Positions 10,201 to 22,454 of a DNA stretch of 64,000 nucleotides are shown here, piece by piece. Position numbers and translations under genes: made by a program. Source of the stretch: Xestospongia bergquistia (lineage: Eukaryota; Porifera; Demospongiae; Haplosclerida; Petrosiidae); assembly GCA_963965975.1 (NCBI GenBank), contig OZ014416.1, positions 2,170,001 to 2,234,000 of the forward strand, read 5' to 3'. Positions within the stretch are counted from its first letter, which is position 1; the number at the start of each line of letters is the position of its first letter. Under the pieces are notes generated by a model. It was not told where the DNA came from. It made no database searches and saw only the letters and a program-made list of their open reading frames with translations.

Positions 10201-10229
10201 ATACTGTAAGCCAATACTAGTACTTAGTA

Positions 10230-10345
10230 CACTTACAATACATGCAAAGCAAGAAAGTAAGGCTGAGGTTCTATGTTATAGAGGGGACTGGTCATAACCT
10301 TATGGGTAAGGATTGGCTTACCAACCTTTGGATAAGCATTTATTG
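10230..10345 (+). pseudogene. Gypsy protease remnant
   Basis: A ~30-codon stretch reading LRFYVIEGTGHNLMGKDWL resembles the C-terminal part of gypsy proteases, which in gypsy-1 reads LPLLVVPGDGPTLLGRNWL. No flanking gag, RT or LTR is seen, and the sequence runs into a simple AT-rich region. It is an old fragment of a retroelement. Confidence 0.5.
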
Positions 10346-10506
10346 TAAATGGGGCCATCTCCCTTTTGTCAAGTATAGTCTTATCCCCAGTGTCACATTA
10401 TTTGTTCCACTATTTCCTATCCTCCAGTGTCACGTTGCTATTATAAGCTTGTCCCACTATTTCACACTCACATGCATTACTTCGTTGTCGTGCTAGTTTT
10501 CTGACT

Positions 10507-10560
10507 ATTTCGCCCACAATTTCCAGTAGATCTTTTGAGTTGAATAAATACATAGACGTC
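10507..10560 (+). promoter_or_regulatory. Conserved promoter block of 4TM copy C
   Basis: ATTTCGCCCACAATTTCCAG, then TAGATCTTTTGAGTTGAATA. Homologous to the blocks of the other copies, but CCGG has become CCAG beside the GGAA core. Confidence 0.45.
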
Positions 10561-10625
10561 AGAAAATCAACTGTCGTACCAGTTTACTCCTCAATTGTTT
10601 TACCAGCTAGCAGACTACGATCACA

Positions 10626-11717
10626 ATGGCTCAAACCAATCTACTTCTGCAGATAATTGCTATAGCAATACATATCTTCGCCATTATTTTTCTGATGATT
10701 GCTACAGGGCTTTTTGGCAATGCATATATAGGGGTTATAATAACGAAGCTGGGGTTGGCGACATTTGCTTTTTGTATATTAAAAAAGACCTTACTTATGC
10801 TAGTAACTCCGTCTGCGTTTTCTTCATCGTTGGTGAAGTCTTGGCAGCTCTAGGTTTGGTAGTTTTGGTAATCCTAAGTATTATCAAACTTGGTGGTGGA
10901 CTAATGGGGTGAGTTTGTACAAAGAATACATAATTATAAAATGATTATTTTAACAAAGTATTGTGTATATTTTGCAGAAATAAAATAGTTCTTATTGTGG
11001 AAATTTCGATCCTGTTGTTCTCTGGTATATTTGCTTTAATTGTTGCAATAATTCTTAGCTCTGGATGGGGAGTGACATGTGATACAATTAATGATATGTA
11101 AGTTAATAATTAGCATCAGTTCAGTATGTAATAATTTATTAAATATTTCACTTTAAACTTTTTAGATTTAAGGCTGCAGGTAGTAGTATTCACTGTACTG
11201 ATATTTCTGACTATTTCAAACAAGTCACAGCATCAGTTTTAAGTCCTATAGATAACAGAATAAATGTTTTGTTTGTACAAAATTGAGGGCATGCATGCAT
11301 ATGATAACTGTTGGTTGTTTTAATTACTCTTATAATCAAAACAGTAAGAATGTTGTTACATGTAACCTACTATATATTGACTAAATTAATGACTCAATTT
11401 TACAGTGGTAAAATACTTAAGAAAGATAAATGGTCATGATATCACATACAATAACATTGAAATATGTATCCTAACATACATACATTATATACATGTAAAG
11501 TCAATCTATATATATTATTGATAACAAGATAATGTAAACAAAGAGAATGTCTATTGTATTTTCAAGAAATTAAATTAAAAGAGATTGATTGCCAAAAAAT
11601 TATTGAAAAAGAAACATTCTATTTTCATAGGTGTTTGCTGACTTTGCTGTTGCTACAATTGTTGGAAGTTCTATCATCACTATATTAATTGCAGTACTTG
11701 GGCCACAGGAGAACTAA
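10626..11717 (+). pseudogene. 4TM gene copy C, frameshifted
   Basis: All four exons are recognisable: 10,626-10,908, 10,978-11,097, 11,166-11,238 and 11,631-11,717. Exon 1 has lost a net 7 nt in the first outer loop, so the helix 1 frame does not continue into the SNSVCVF helix 2 frame. The exon 3 donor GTAAGT has become TTAAGT. Exon 4 ends early at PQEN with a stop before the usual NNNINWPKF tail. Exon 2 and the SSGWGVTCDTIND loop are well kept. The simplest reading is a recently disabled gene. An alternative is a shortened isoform from alternative splicing. Confidence 0.8.
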
Positions 11718-11749
11718 AATAATATTAATTGGCCAAATTTTTTTAGATT

Positions 11750-14700
11750 ATAATTGCGTTTGAATTCTGTCATAAAATGCTAATAAAGTTACAAAATCAT
11801 AATAAGTGAACTTTTCTTATTATTAAATATTTAAGTGATTTCTTTTGTTGTCATGTTGGTGAAGATTAAATGAATGGATGGATATTTGAAAATTAGAATA
11901 ATAAAACAGTAATATTTACTTGTCTATTGTCATTCATTGGCTGTGAAATGTAATTTGAGGAGAAAAGAAGGGTTTACTTTTTACTTAAACATACATAAAT
12001 ACATTAGTTTACTATAAATATACATTAGAAATCAAAACAATATAAAGTGTCCTTATATGTATACATGGACAAATGTTTTATGGCTTCCTCCCTGTAGGGG
12101 TGTTGCAATAAATAATAGCAGAGTCAATGTGAGTTAAATGATTAAGAATTTTATTTAACTACAGCTCTCAAGAGTATAGTCTACTTAGCCATCTTTATTC
12201 TCCATTTTTTGCAATGTGACTTGGGAAGATCTGGACTGTGAAGCATCTTCAAATCTTTGAATAGAAAAATTAATGTACACACAAAATTTTAGATGTTACA
12301 AATTATAGTAATACAGTTAAAGTTCAAGGACCAAGTTTTCAATAAAAATAATTCTCATTGACAGACAGATGGCTGCTTGGCAAATAATTTTAAATAATTT
12401 GGGCTATCATATAAAAATTGTGAAAAACATATATTATGATCTTTCAATACATAAAACATTAAGGGAATATAATCTTGTGCATCAATGTATTTAATGTATG
12501 TACATTCTTAGCAGTGAGCAAAGCAAACTAGCCATTTCATCCAGGAATAAAATCTATTATAATCATATTTAATAACTGTAAATGATATTTTGTTTGAAAA
12601 ATTTCTTACTTATACCACAGTACGTTTACTGTAAGTACTAAATTCAATTACTAAGTTAGCCTGCTACAGAGTGCTATTAAGATCACTGCTGATAATCTGG
12701 CCACAGTATATATAGAACCAATTGCAAAAGTAGGAGATTAAAATAGTTCTATTGAGTAAAAAGTTTTGGAAAACAAAACAGCACATGTCCAATTAGCATT
12801 ACACCTGTGGGAGTGGTATGAACAACCTTGGAGCTGATTAAGTCTTGACTTGACTACACCATACATAGGACACATGTTCCTTATCCTAGAGGATCGACAT
12901 CTGAAATGGTTAGTCAGAGCAATCAAGAAAAATCTCAAACCTAGCTGAAGTAAGCTCATTTTTAGGTATTCTTAATTTTTATAGTGTATTTCTTCAAAAC
13001 ATGTCTGCAAAGCTTCCTCTATTGTGTGAGTTGTTATATAAGAATTGTTACAATCATTAATGGTTATTGAATCATAAATAGGATGAAATATTTAAGATCA
13101 CTAATTGAAGAGGCTTTATAGTCTGAGTTATTATTAGTACACTATAATAATATAAGTCTCATCATGATGACCTCAGTTTACTAGATCAATGGATACATTT
13201 TATAAGGATTCTCCTATGATTGACTCATCACCTGGTTGCCAAAGAATATTAGATGAACTAGATACTCATCCTGATTGTAGTAAGATGAAAGTTATTCATA
13301 TCTGGTGCCTAAAATTGATGCCAACATCTAAGATGTTGTAAAATCATGTATCATAATTATGTCAGCAAAATCAATTTGTGAACTCTCTTGCCATTTTGCC
13401 AACACAATTAAATCCATGGGAGTGGCCTGAACAAACCTGGAGATGATTACATCTTGACTTGATTGGACTTGACAGGTTCCTTTTTCTAGCAGATCCACAT
13501 TTGAAATGGTTTGATATTCATATAATGTCTAACATTATTTCTTAGAACATACATAGTCCTGGACTGACACAACAACGAACAACCAACATCATTGACACTA
13601 ACAACACAATGTGGTACAACGATTATCAATAATAATGAATAATAATAATGATATACCTAATGAATATACAATCCTCTAGAAACATCAACATTTTTTAGTG
13701 TTTAATGTATTGTCCTTCTTGGTGTGATTTGGAGGTTATAATTATATGAATGTATGGACATGTGGCTAATTAGTACTCACAATAAACATATAGTAAAGTA
13801 CAAATATAGTAAAATTTGCAATCATGTTACAAATTGTATGATATTGTGGTGGCAAATTAAGAGAAGCCATATACACTATTGTCTATGTTGATATGCTTAA
13901 TATAATCAATGAGATTAATAGCAAATTAATAGCATTGAATAAACTATTTTGGCCAGCTTTAGATAAGATTGACTATTACTGCTTTTCTGATTAACTTGAT
14001 ATTGATTAACATCACAGTAAATAATGGATTTGTAATATACAGTATGAGATAGTGTCATTATATAATGTACTCGTGCAATATGAAGACTCTTCTTATATAT
14101 CTCATTATTTAAATCATTGTCTCAGTTATAACAGACAAATTAATTTTCATGGATGCTGGTTTTATGAGTGAGTGCTGTACTATATAAACTGTATTAGCTT
14201 TGATGTGTCATTACATGTAAGGGTTGTTACTATAAAATTTATAATAGGGATATGCCCATAACTCTTTATGAGAAGCACTAAGTTCAAGTATATGAATTTC
14301 ATAGTAATTAGTAATCCAAACAGTCTCTGTTGTTAATGCCTTTCAGAGATGCATGCAACCCATGTGACTGTTGGTCAGTTAAAGCCTCAATCAATCTATT
14401 ATAACAGTAATATCACTCACTATATACCATATATTAGGTTATAGTGTTTGCATCCTATCAGTTTTTCATCAGGTCAAAGCTTCTAGTTTTATTACTTACT
14501 AGAAACATCTTTGAGCAGTTCCATAGATTCTGTCAATTCTCCAATCTTCAAAGTTAGTAAGTAATAATCAGTCCATTACATCAATAGCAGCACCATCAAA
14601 ACAATCATAGGCCAAACTATTAATAGGTACATTCAAAAGTATCTTTATTTTGATTCATCAATATCTATCGTATTTTCTCATAAAAGAAAGCTTGTTTACT

Positions 14701-16090
14701 ACAATAATTTAGAAGCAACTCACATACTGACCATATCAAATAAAATTGTAAGGATTTTGGTTAGAGTATCTAAGTCATACTTGACAGGTTTATTGTATTT
14801 GCACAAGCAAAAAGAATGACTGCTTGTTCTATTTTTTGTTCAGCATTTGATCATTAATGGTGGCCAAATATCAATGGCCTACTCTAGTAGGTCATCCATG
14901 TAATTGGATATATCCTTATATCTGCGTCATTTTTTTATATATCTCCGAAAAATGGTTTGAACTGATTACACTTCAAATGGTATTCAGTTATATTGAAATA
15001 ACCCCTTTGAGGTATTAATAGTTACAGACTACTTTGACTTGTTAGCTAATGGACTATGCTTGAGCTAATACAACTTTGAGAAGTGCTTTCCTCTATGAGG
15101 ATAGGACTTTACTTGAGACTGAACTTTTACACCTGCAGATGGGAGACAACCCATTTCTTCTTTCAGAACAACAATCAAAGGGTTCATTTAATGTAATATG
15201 TACTTTCCAATGGTTTACTTTTATCTTGCTGAGCCATTCCCCTCTACTACAGAACATTCTTCTGACCCTCATGCTTTGCTTTGTAGTGGTATTGACTCAT
15301 CAATATAGGTCTTCAGTTTGGTCTTCTAGAGGTTTACTATTAAATTTGTAGACATTTAAACAATATGGCTTTTGCTAATAACTGAGAGAGATACCCCATA
15401 TCACACTCAATATCAGTTGTTATTCTTTTACGCTTGTCACTAAATTAAAGTTAATTCATGTACACTGTAAAATGATAGGATTAGTTGATTTAACAAACAT
15501 ATAGTTATTTGAGTTGTATATAATTATTACATGATGAGATACTAGTAAATACCATACATACAACTTTCATTATTAATACTTATACTAATTGACAAGTCAT
15601 GCAGTAAATTTTGTATGAATGATGACACTATCTAATTAGTTGGACATCTGTGAGGGCTATTACTATATAGAGTTTATATTAGGACAACAATCCTAACAAC
15701 ATACATGTCCTTTCTGTGATCATATTACTGAACTATATGAACTGTCAATTCCATAGTGACTATAGTAGTCAAACGTGGGAATAATTTGAGAATATATAAT
15801 ATTACAAGATACCAATATAATTATATAGATCAGGTACAGTCCCTTTATTATTAAGAGGATTTTGTATACAAATAGAAAATATTTTAGTACTTATTCATTT
15901 CACATTTTAAAACGATTTCATCCAATAACTTACCAAATCATCACTCACATTGCTTGTTTGTCGTACTGTCATACTATTTCGCCCACGATTTTCGGTAAAC
16001 TATGGGTTTCAATAAATACACGCCGATCGCCCGCAATATCAAACGTCCCAACAGTTCATTCCTCAATTGTATTGTCAGCTATCAGACTAC
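11750..16090. repeat. Shared non-coding unit, copy 1 of 3
   Basis: This segment re-appears at ~33,720-38,470 and ~48,900-53,040, each time directly upstream of a 4TM gene (D, F, G). Anchor strings found in all three include CTAGCCATTTCATC, ATTGATGCCAACATCTAA and AATAGCAAATTAATAGCATT. Copies differ by indels; for example copy 2 carries ~950 bp extra after 33,935. No long open frame is conserved among copies, so it looks non-coding. Confidence 0.75.
15975..16020 (+). promoter_or_regulatory. Conserved promoter block of 4TM copy D
   Basis: TATTTCGCCCACGATTTTCGG, then TTTCAATAAATACACGCCGA, ~80-125 bp before the ATG. One base of the GGAA core is lost (TTCCGG became TTTCGG), so the ETS-like site is probably weak here even though the gene is intact. 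Confidence 0.45.
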
Positions 16091-16097
16091 GATCACA

Positions 16098-17296
16098 ATG
16101 GCTCAAACTAAACTAATTTTGCAGATAATTGCTATAGTAATACATATCTTGGCTATTATTTTTCTGGTGATTGCTGCAGGGCTTTTTGGCAATGTATATA
16201 GGCGTAGTAACAACCAACTGCACGCAGCGGGGATTGGCGACATTTGCTTTTTGTATATTAAAAAGGACCTTACTTATGCTAGTAACTCGGTTTGCGTTTT
16301 TTCCATCGTTGGTGAAGTCCTAGCTGCTCTAGGTTTGGTAGTTTTGATATTACTAAGTATTGTCAAACTTGCCACTGGACTAATGGGGTAAGTTTGTATA
16401 AATAAAGAATAAATAACTATAAAGTAATTGACGAAGTATTCTGTTATTTTGCAGGAATAAAATTATTGTAATTGTGGAAATTTTGATCCTGTTTTTCTCT
16501 GGTATATTTGCTTTAATTGTTGCAATAATTCTTAGCTCTGGATGGGGAGTGACATGTGATACAATTAATGATATGTAAGTTAATAATTAGCCTCAGTTCA
16601 GTAATTCACTTATTGAATATTTCACTTGATCCTTTTATTAGAGCTAAGGCAGCAGGTAGTAGTGTTCGCTGCACTAATACTTCTGACTACTGGAAACAAG
16701 TCACAGCATCAGTTGTAAGTCGTATACATATTATCAAATAAATATTGTTTGTGCGTAATTAAAGGCATGCATGCACATACTAACTGTTTGCTGTTTAACT
16801 AATACATGGACGTTTTGGCTGCATTGATTCCTACAGAATATCATGAATAACAACGGCCTGGTCCATTATGAAAGCAATAGTCAATTAGCTACTTTCATAA
16901 TCAAAACAGTATATGATATTTACTACATGTATGTAACCTACTATATATTGACTAAATCAAGTACAAATACTGAAGTATTATTTACAGTCATCACATATAC
17001 ACAATAACATTGAAAATATATATCCTAACATACATATACATGTAAATATCTATCAGTCTATATATATTATTGATAACAAGATAATCAAACCAAGAGAATG
17101 TCTATTATGATTTTCAAGAAAAGAGATTGATCGGCAAAACTTACTTATAAAATGAAAATTGTTATTTTCATAGGTATTTTCTGCCTTTGCTGTTGCTATA
17201 ATTGTTGGAAGTTTTATCTTCACTGTACTAATTCCTGTACTTGGGCCACAGGAGAACAATAATAATATTAATTGGCCAAAATTTGTTAGATTATAA
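16098..17296 (+). CDS. 4TM membrane protein gene, copy D (intact)
   Basis: Four exons: 16,098-16,387, 16,455-16,574, 16,642-16,714 and 17,174-17,296. They give 606 nt, 201 residues, with GT/AG borders at every intron. Helix 1 is about residues 8-30 (IIAIVIHILAIIFLVIAAGL). A ~38-residue loop with one Cys follows. Helix 2 is about 69-95, and helix 3 is in exon 2 (EILILFFSGIFALIVAIIL). A second loop of ~35 residues has two Cys (TCDTIND and RCTNTSDYW). Helix 4 is in exon 4. The tail ends INWPKFVRL. The four-helix layout with cysteine-bearing loops recalls MARVEL or claudin/PMP22-like proteins, but the claudin W-GLW-C-C signature is absent. Family and function are unassigned; location in a membrane is inferred from hydrophobicity. 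Confidence 0.88.
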
Positions 17297-17299
17297 TTG

Positions 17300-18480
17300 T
17301 CTTTGAAATCCTTCTTAAAATACTAATAATGTTTAAAAAAGCACATAATTGAATTTTTTCTTATCATTAATGATAGTGATTTTTTTGTTGCCATGTTTGT
17401 GACAAATTGATTAGACGGATGAATAAGTTGATGAATGATAACAGGATATCATAATTGTGGAGGATCAGAAGGAAGGGTTTGCTCTTTACTTTCTATAAAG
17501 ACTAATTTGTATGGTTTCTATCAACATGACTACTAGTTTATAGTTACACTACATGCATGCACTGAGTACACATTTAAAAATCAAAGGGGATTTTTATATA
17601 TTTTACAATCAACATTCCTCTATATATAGTGACATAATCACACTATATTAGATAATATACAACAATTTACTGCAACTCTACTATATATCTTGGATCAAGT
17701 TAGCGGGAATTTGGAAAAAAATTGCCACGTTATTTGCCTACTATTATAATTTGCTAATACCAGGGACAAATGAACATAGTCAGTGACCTTGATATACTAA
17801 AATAGTAGTTAATGGTATAGTTTAATTTAATGACAGTGGTGGAGAACTAGGGGGGGAGGGCTCTGCCTCCTTACTGTTTGATTTTTGATTGTGTGATATA
17901 CAAGTATGCATGATGAATTCCACTCCTCACTAACAAACTGGGTGAAAAATAATTTGATTAATCAAACAATCAACCAGCTGTATATGAATCAATGACATTC
18001 ACGATTTGGTATGCTAAAGTTAATTGCTCAAAGAAGCAAACTGTGACAATTGTTAAGAGAGTATGACATTATTTAATAATTGTTCATATTCCTATGCCTA
18101 TAACATCAGCAACATCTGAGTGAACATTTTCTGCTCTGCGACAGCTCATGACTTACAAACGCTCTAAGATGACTGAAAAAACATTCAACAATTGCATGTC
18201 CACAAAGACTTAACAGATGATTTAGACTTAGCATCCATTGTAAAAAAAAATTTATTCATGCAACAGATACTTAAATACTTTGGTAATTTTTAGTTAATTT
18301 TATTAAAAGAAGATTTTCATTTACATCTATCTGATTCTTCACTAAGCACTTGGTCCCCAACTTTTCAGTAGCTGTCTCCACCCCTGAATAACCTTCATAA
18401 CAATTCATGGAGTCATGTGTATTTAATCTTAGATTGCTGTTTATTTTTATCCAATTAATTATTGAAATAAAATACTATGT
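17300..18480. repeat. Shared 3' flank of 4TM copy D
   Basis: Matches the sequence downstream of copies E (~32,080) and G (~54,255), e.g. GATCTTTTTGTTGCCAT-like stretches and the block around TTCATAACAATTCATGGAG (18,390). The stretch 17,950-18,350 is not matched elsewhere by eye. No gene is seen. Confidence 0.55.
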
Positions 18481-19220
18481 TGATATACAAATGATTATAG
18501 GACACTCTCCTGTGATCAGAGAAATGGTAACAAACTATAGATTACTAAATACTCGCTCATAATTGACTATATTAACTTTTGTAACTTGTAATTGCTTAAA
18601 TTTAAGTAAGTTACTCCCCCAAAGCCCAAACTTATTAATCATAGTATGTATGTACATGTACATTGAATTATTAACTGTGTCAATAGGTTTAGTAATAGTC
18701 TACAACAATGTCTATTCCATTTAGTGATATGATGTAATCTCAACTGCTCAATATAATCATGAACTAATTGATCTATCCTATAGAGAGAGAGAGAGAGAGA
18801 GAGAATATTTAATTAATTTCAATGAAGATGTAAGATTATCATAGTTGGTCTGGTCATCTTATCTCACCTAGTCTGAAGTTGCTGGATTTTGACTGGATCT
18901 GTCTCAGGATATTCTAACATCTCTCTCTATAATAGAGAATGTAATACAACAAGTAATCATGTACTATATTTGACCTGGATTGATTCTAATGGTTCCATGT
19001 TAGTAGGAAAGATTGCACTCCATTTCTTATTGCTCTGAAGGTCAAAGGTCACTCAACTAGGATGATCCCATTCTTGAATATTACCCCATATCTAATAATA
19101 CAAATACAACAGTCTGACAAGTACATTTATACGCCATATACATACTAGAATACATTTAGCAATATAACATGTGTTTATTTTATCCTTACATTTTCATTAT
19201 TAACTAGACAGCCAATACTA
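18480..19220 (-). pseudogene. CC2D2A 3' fragment, left half (split by EnSpm)
   Basis: Closely parallels 55,447-56,160 of the intact gene, including the short GA tract (18,782-18,803) before the exon with HHITKWNRH and the exon with [15 protein letters not shown]. It continues on the far side of the EnSpm element at 29,450-30,075. It lacks the rest of the gene. Confidence 0.75.
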
Positions 19221-19378
19221 CACTGATAAAAGAAATTTGTTAAGGTAACAAAATATATGTGTTATATTGATGCATTTGATATAACAATACAAAATTTGTT
19301 AATATAACCAAAAACAATTTTGTTGTTATAACAGAGACTTGTTCTGTTACATTAAAAAACTAAATGTGTTAGTGTAAC

Positions 19379-19676
19379 TGTGGTAACTTAAACCACTGAA
19401 TTCACAAAATATGATTTAGAAATAAATCTTTCTATCTCTCTATATTCAATAACAACATCAAGCAAGTTTATATAGAAAACTCAACAAAGAAAGGTGTAAC
19501 TAAAAAGTAACACATAGCATAAAAGAAAGAGTATTAACACAACTAACATTGTCACCTATAACAAAAGAAACATAGTAAGCACCTATTAACAAATACACAG
19601 TAAATCAAACATAACAAAAGATACAATTATACACAATAAGTAAGTGCTAAGTAATATACAATTACAATATATTACA
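19379..19676 (-). repeat. Gypsy-2 3' LTR
   Basis: Plus-strand reading TGTGGTAACTTAAACC to ATATATTACA. Unrelated in sequence to the gypsy-1 LTR apart from the shared TGTGGTAAC end. Confidence 0.95.
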
Positions 19677-19709
19677 TTCCTCCCTTTTTAAATTGAACTA
19701 ATTGAGTTA

Positions 19710-21797
19710 TTAAAAATATCGATCAGGAGGTCGAGAAATTCTTGTTGAACGACGTAACGTAGGTTGGGGTGCTTCAACTAAAACAGGTGATAAATCTTCA
19801 TGTAAAGGAGGTGTCGGGATAGAGATATCAGCTAAGTCATCATCAGAACCATTTAACGGAGCTGATACATCAGTAGGAGGTGTACATGAATTAGATGTAC
19901 ATGCTCGAATATGGTCAACATGTCGTCGAACAATTCGTCCATCCTCAAGTTTCACTAAATAGGAACATGGACCTTTAGTAGATATAATTTTTCCAGAGAG
20001 CCAATGTTTACGATCTGGAAAATCACAAATAAATACAAAATCACCAACCTGAAATGTTCTCTCTTTAGAACGAACATCATGGTTTTCTTTCTGCTTTTCT
20101 TGCTTTCTAAGCACTCTTCCCGCTAAAGTTGGCTTCAGTAAGTCCAAATGTGAACGTGGAAGTCTACTGAATAAGAGTTCAGCTGGGCTAGTGCCAGTTG
20201 TTGTATGAGGAGTAATACGGTAGCTAAAGAGAAAACGAGCTATACGAGTATTGAGAGAGTCTTTTGACTGTTTCCTCATGCTTTCTTTAAATGTCTGAAC
20301 AGCTCTCTCTGCCAGCCCATTAGATGCTGGGTGATATGGAGCAGACTTAACGTGACGTACTCCATTTCTCTTCATGAATTCCGCAAATTCAGTACTTGTA
20401 AATGCAGTGCCATTGTCAGTAACTAGCACTTCTGGTAAACCGTGTATGGAGAATATAGATCTGAACTGTTCAATTGTTGAGAGAGATGTAGCAGAACTCA
20501 CAGGTATAACTTCTAGCCATTTCGAGTATGCATCTACGACGATAAGAAACATCTTACCTAAAAATGGACCTGCATAGTCTGCGTGTAACCGTGACCATGG
20601 ACGTTCAGGCCGTTTCCACGAGTCGAGAGGATCTGTAGTACTAAGAGCATGGAGATCTGACCATTCTACTTTTATCTGCCGTAGCCAGTCTCGGCCTAAC
20701 AGTGATGGACCATCTCCTGGTACTACTAACAACGGTAATCGTCTCTTTTGAGTCTGGTAGGTCACATTGACATCAATAGACCCTAATACCTTAATCTGTT
20801 CACCAGTATACGTTTTTAACGTAGCGTGAGAGAACTTTAACAACGGAGCCAGCTTTTGTGTGGGCCATAGCCTCTCGTATGTCTTTTTGCTGATTATAGA
20901 TAGAGTAGCTCCTGTGTCGACTTCCATCTGTAAGTCGGCGTTATTTATCTTCACTTTCACTGTAAGTGGGTGGTTTTTGCCTGTAGTGAGAGCATGCAAG
21001 GGATACTCCACTTCATCGGGTTCAGCAACAGTGTTTGTACCATGTGGAGTCGCCGTACGTTTACCTTGTTGACTCCATGTCTTCTTACGGCAAACTTTGG
21101 ATATGTGTCCTTTCTTGTGACAAAAGTGACACTCCAAGTCCTTAAATCGGCACTCCTTGGGCTCGTGCTTTCCGCCACAACGAAAACACGGTACAATCTG
21201 TGGAATTGTGTCTTGTCTCTTGGGTCTCTGGGATTGCCAAGGCTTGCGGACATGGTGTATCTTTGTAGCACCTTGAAGTTCTTTCACTTGGCTGTCTGCT
21301 GATTCTAGTGCTAGAACGATCTTCATAGCACTCTTGTACGTGAGATCTTCCTCACCGAGTAGACGACGCTGCCAGCGTTCGTTGCCTATTCCACAAACAA
21401 TACGATCACGGAGCATCGGTTCGAGCGTATCTCCAAAATTACAGAACTCAGCCAGCTTTTTCAGCTCAGCTACATACATCGAGACTGATTCGCCTGCTCT
21501 TCGGGTCCTGGAGTAAAACAGGTATCGTTGTACCGTCTCAGAAGGAGTCGGGTGAAAATGTGTCCTCATTTGTGTGACAATGTCATCAAAAGGGACGTCT
21601 GTAGGCCTATTAGGGGCCAGTACATTTTTGATGAGTCGATAAGTTGATGCACCACAGCAGCTAAGAAGGATTGCCCTTTGCTTTTCCGCATCTTGGACAT
21701 CATTTGCTGTGAAGTATTGCTCTAGACGCTCAGTGTACGTCTCCCATTCTTCCTGAGTACTGTCGAACTCTCCCAGGTGACCATGTGTAGCAGCCAT
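19710..21797 (-). CDS. Gypsy-2 Gag-protease-integrase fusion (RT/RH deleted)
   Basis: One open frame of ~695 residues from ATG 21,797 (MAATHGHLGEFDSTQ). In order: Gag core (YTERLEQYFTANDV; FHPTPSETVQRYLF); two zinc knuckles (CFRCGGKHEPKEC, CHFCHKKGHISKVC); aspartic protease (VDTGATLSII; LVVPGDGPSLLGRDWL). Then, without a break in frame, it jumps to the integrase core (HADYAGPFLGK, VTDNGTAF, NGLAERAV) and a C-terminal tail. Gag and protease are in the same frame here, unlike gypsy-1 and gypsy-3. The whole RT-RNase H block is absent near ALSTTDPLDSW, so the element cannot copy itself unaided. The open frame might still yield Gag. Confidence 0.9.
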   Translation of the reverse strand: MAATHGHLGEFDSTQEEWETYTERLEQYFTANDVQDAEKQRAILLSCCGASTYRLIKNVLAPNRPTDVPFDDIVTQMRTHFHPTPSETVQRYLFYSRTRRAGESVSMYVAELKKLAEFCNFGDTLEPMLRDRIVCGIGNERWQRRLLGEEDLTYKSAMKIVLALESADSQVKELQGATKIHHVRKPWQSQRPKRQDTIPQIVPCFRCGGKHEPKECRFKDLECHFCHKKGHISKVCRKKTWSQQGKRTATPHGTNTVAEPDEVEYPLHALTTGKNHPLTVKVKINNADLQMEVDTGATLSIISKKTYERLWPTQKLAPLLKFSHATLKTYTGEQIKVLGSIDVNVTYQTQKRRLPLLVVPGDGPSLLGRDWLRQIKVEWSDLHALSTTDPLDSWKRPERPWSRLHADYAGPFLGKMFLIVVDAYSKWLEVIPVSSATSLSTIEQFRSIFSIHGLPEVLVTDNGTAFTSTEFAEFMKRNGVRHVKSAPYHPASNGLAERAVQTFKESMRKQSKDSLNTRIARFLFSYRITPHTTTGTSPAELLFSRLPRSHLDLLKPTLAGRVLRKQEKQKENHDVRSKERTFQVGDFVFICDFPDRKHWLSGKIISTKGPCSYLVKLEDGRIVRRHVDHIRACTSNSCTPPTDVSAPLNGSDDDLADISIPTPPLHEDLSPVLVEAPQPTLRRSTRISRPPDRYF

Positions 21798-21818
21798 TGA
21801 GACCCTCGTCGCCAAATA

Positions 21819-22116
21819 TGTGGTAACTTAAACCACTGAATTCACAAAATATGATTTAGAAATAAATCTTTCTATCTCTCTATATTCAATAACAACATCA
21901 AGCAAGTTTATATAGAAAACTCAACAAAGAAAGGTGTAACTAAAAAGTAACACATAGCATAAAAGAAAGAGTATTAACACAACTAACATTGTCACCTATA
22001 ACAAAAGAAACATAGTAAGCACCTATTAACAAATACACAGTAAATCAAACATAACAAAAGATACAATTATACACAATAAGTAAGTGCTAAGTAATATACA
22101 ATTACAATATATTACA
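21819..22116 (-). repeat. Gypsy-2 5' LTR
   Basis: Identical by eye to the 3' LTR over 298 bp, implying a recent insertion. Confidence 0.95.
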
Positions 22117-22454
22117 GTAACATAATATTGTTGTTATAACATAACCCTGTTCTGTTGCCTTGAAAAGCAAAAATTCGTCTAACAAATAATATTGTCATTA
22201 TGACATAGACCTGTCCCGTTGTAATGAAAAGCAAAATCTGTTATAGTAATAAAAACTATTGCTGCTATAACAGATCATGTTCTATTGTAATGAAAACAAG
22301 TCTGTTAATATAACAACTAATTTCTTTAACTCAACAACAATAATTATGAAACAAAATAGAAAAAATGAAAAATAGACAAAAAAAATGACTGAAGAAAGAA
22401 AACACAATAATTTGTATGCAAATATTTAGAAGGTATGATTAAACAAAAATGGAG

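Larger units (their letters stand above)
19379..22116 (-). mobile_element. Gypsy-2: internally deleted gypsy with identical LTRs
   Basis: LTRs of 298 bp (19,379-19,676 and 21,819-22,116) look identical base for base. A 5-bp duplication GTAAC flanks the element (19,374-19,378 and 22,117-22,121). The primer-binding site TGGCGACGAGG lies 4 bases inside the 5' LTR, and the purine tract AAAAAGGGAGGAA abuts the 3' LTR. The internal part is only ~2.1 kb because reverse transcriptase, RNase H and the integrase head are missing. Inserted in the subterminal repeats of the EnSpm element. Confidence 0.95.

Noticed and set aside
10595-10912. Alternative start for 4TM copy C giving a 105-codon frame
   Set aside because: It begins in the 5' untranslated region and enters the family frame only because of the 7-nt deletion; helix 1 is not encoded in that frame.
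15076-15351. Open frame of 91 codons in the shared non-coding unit
   Set aside because: The matching positions at ~37,520 and ~52,270 do not keep the frame, so it is not conserved as coding.
20374-21516. Several open frames antisense to or in other frames of gypsy-2
   Set aside because: Shadows of the Gag-PR-IN frame; no independent evidence.
19240-22340. Clustered TAACA repeats considered as a CRISPR-like or satellite array
   Set aside because: Spacing is irregular, units vary, and they lie just inside both EnSpm ends, fitting subterminal transposase-binding repeats.
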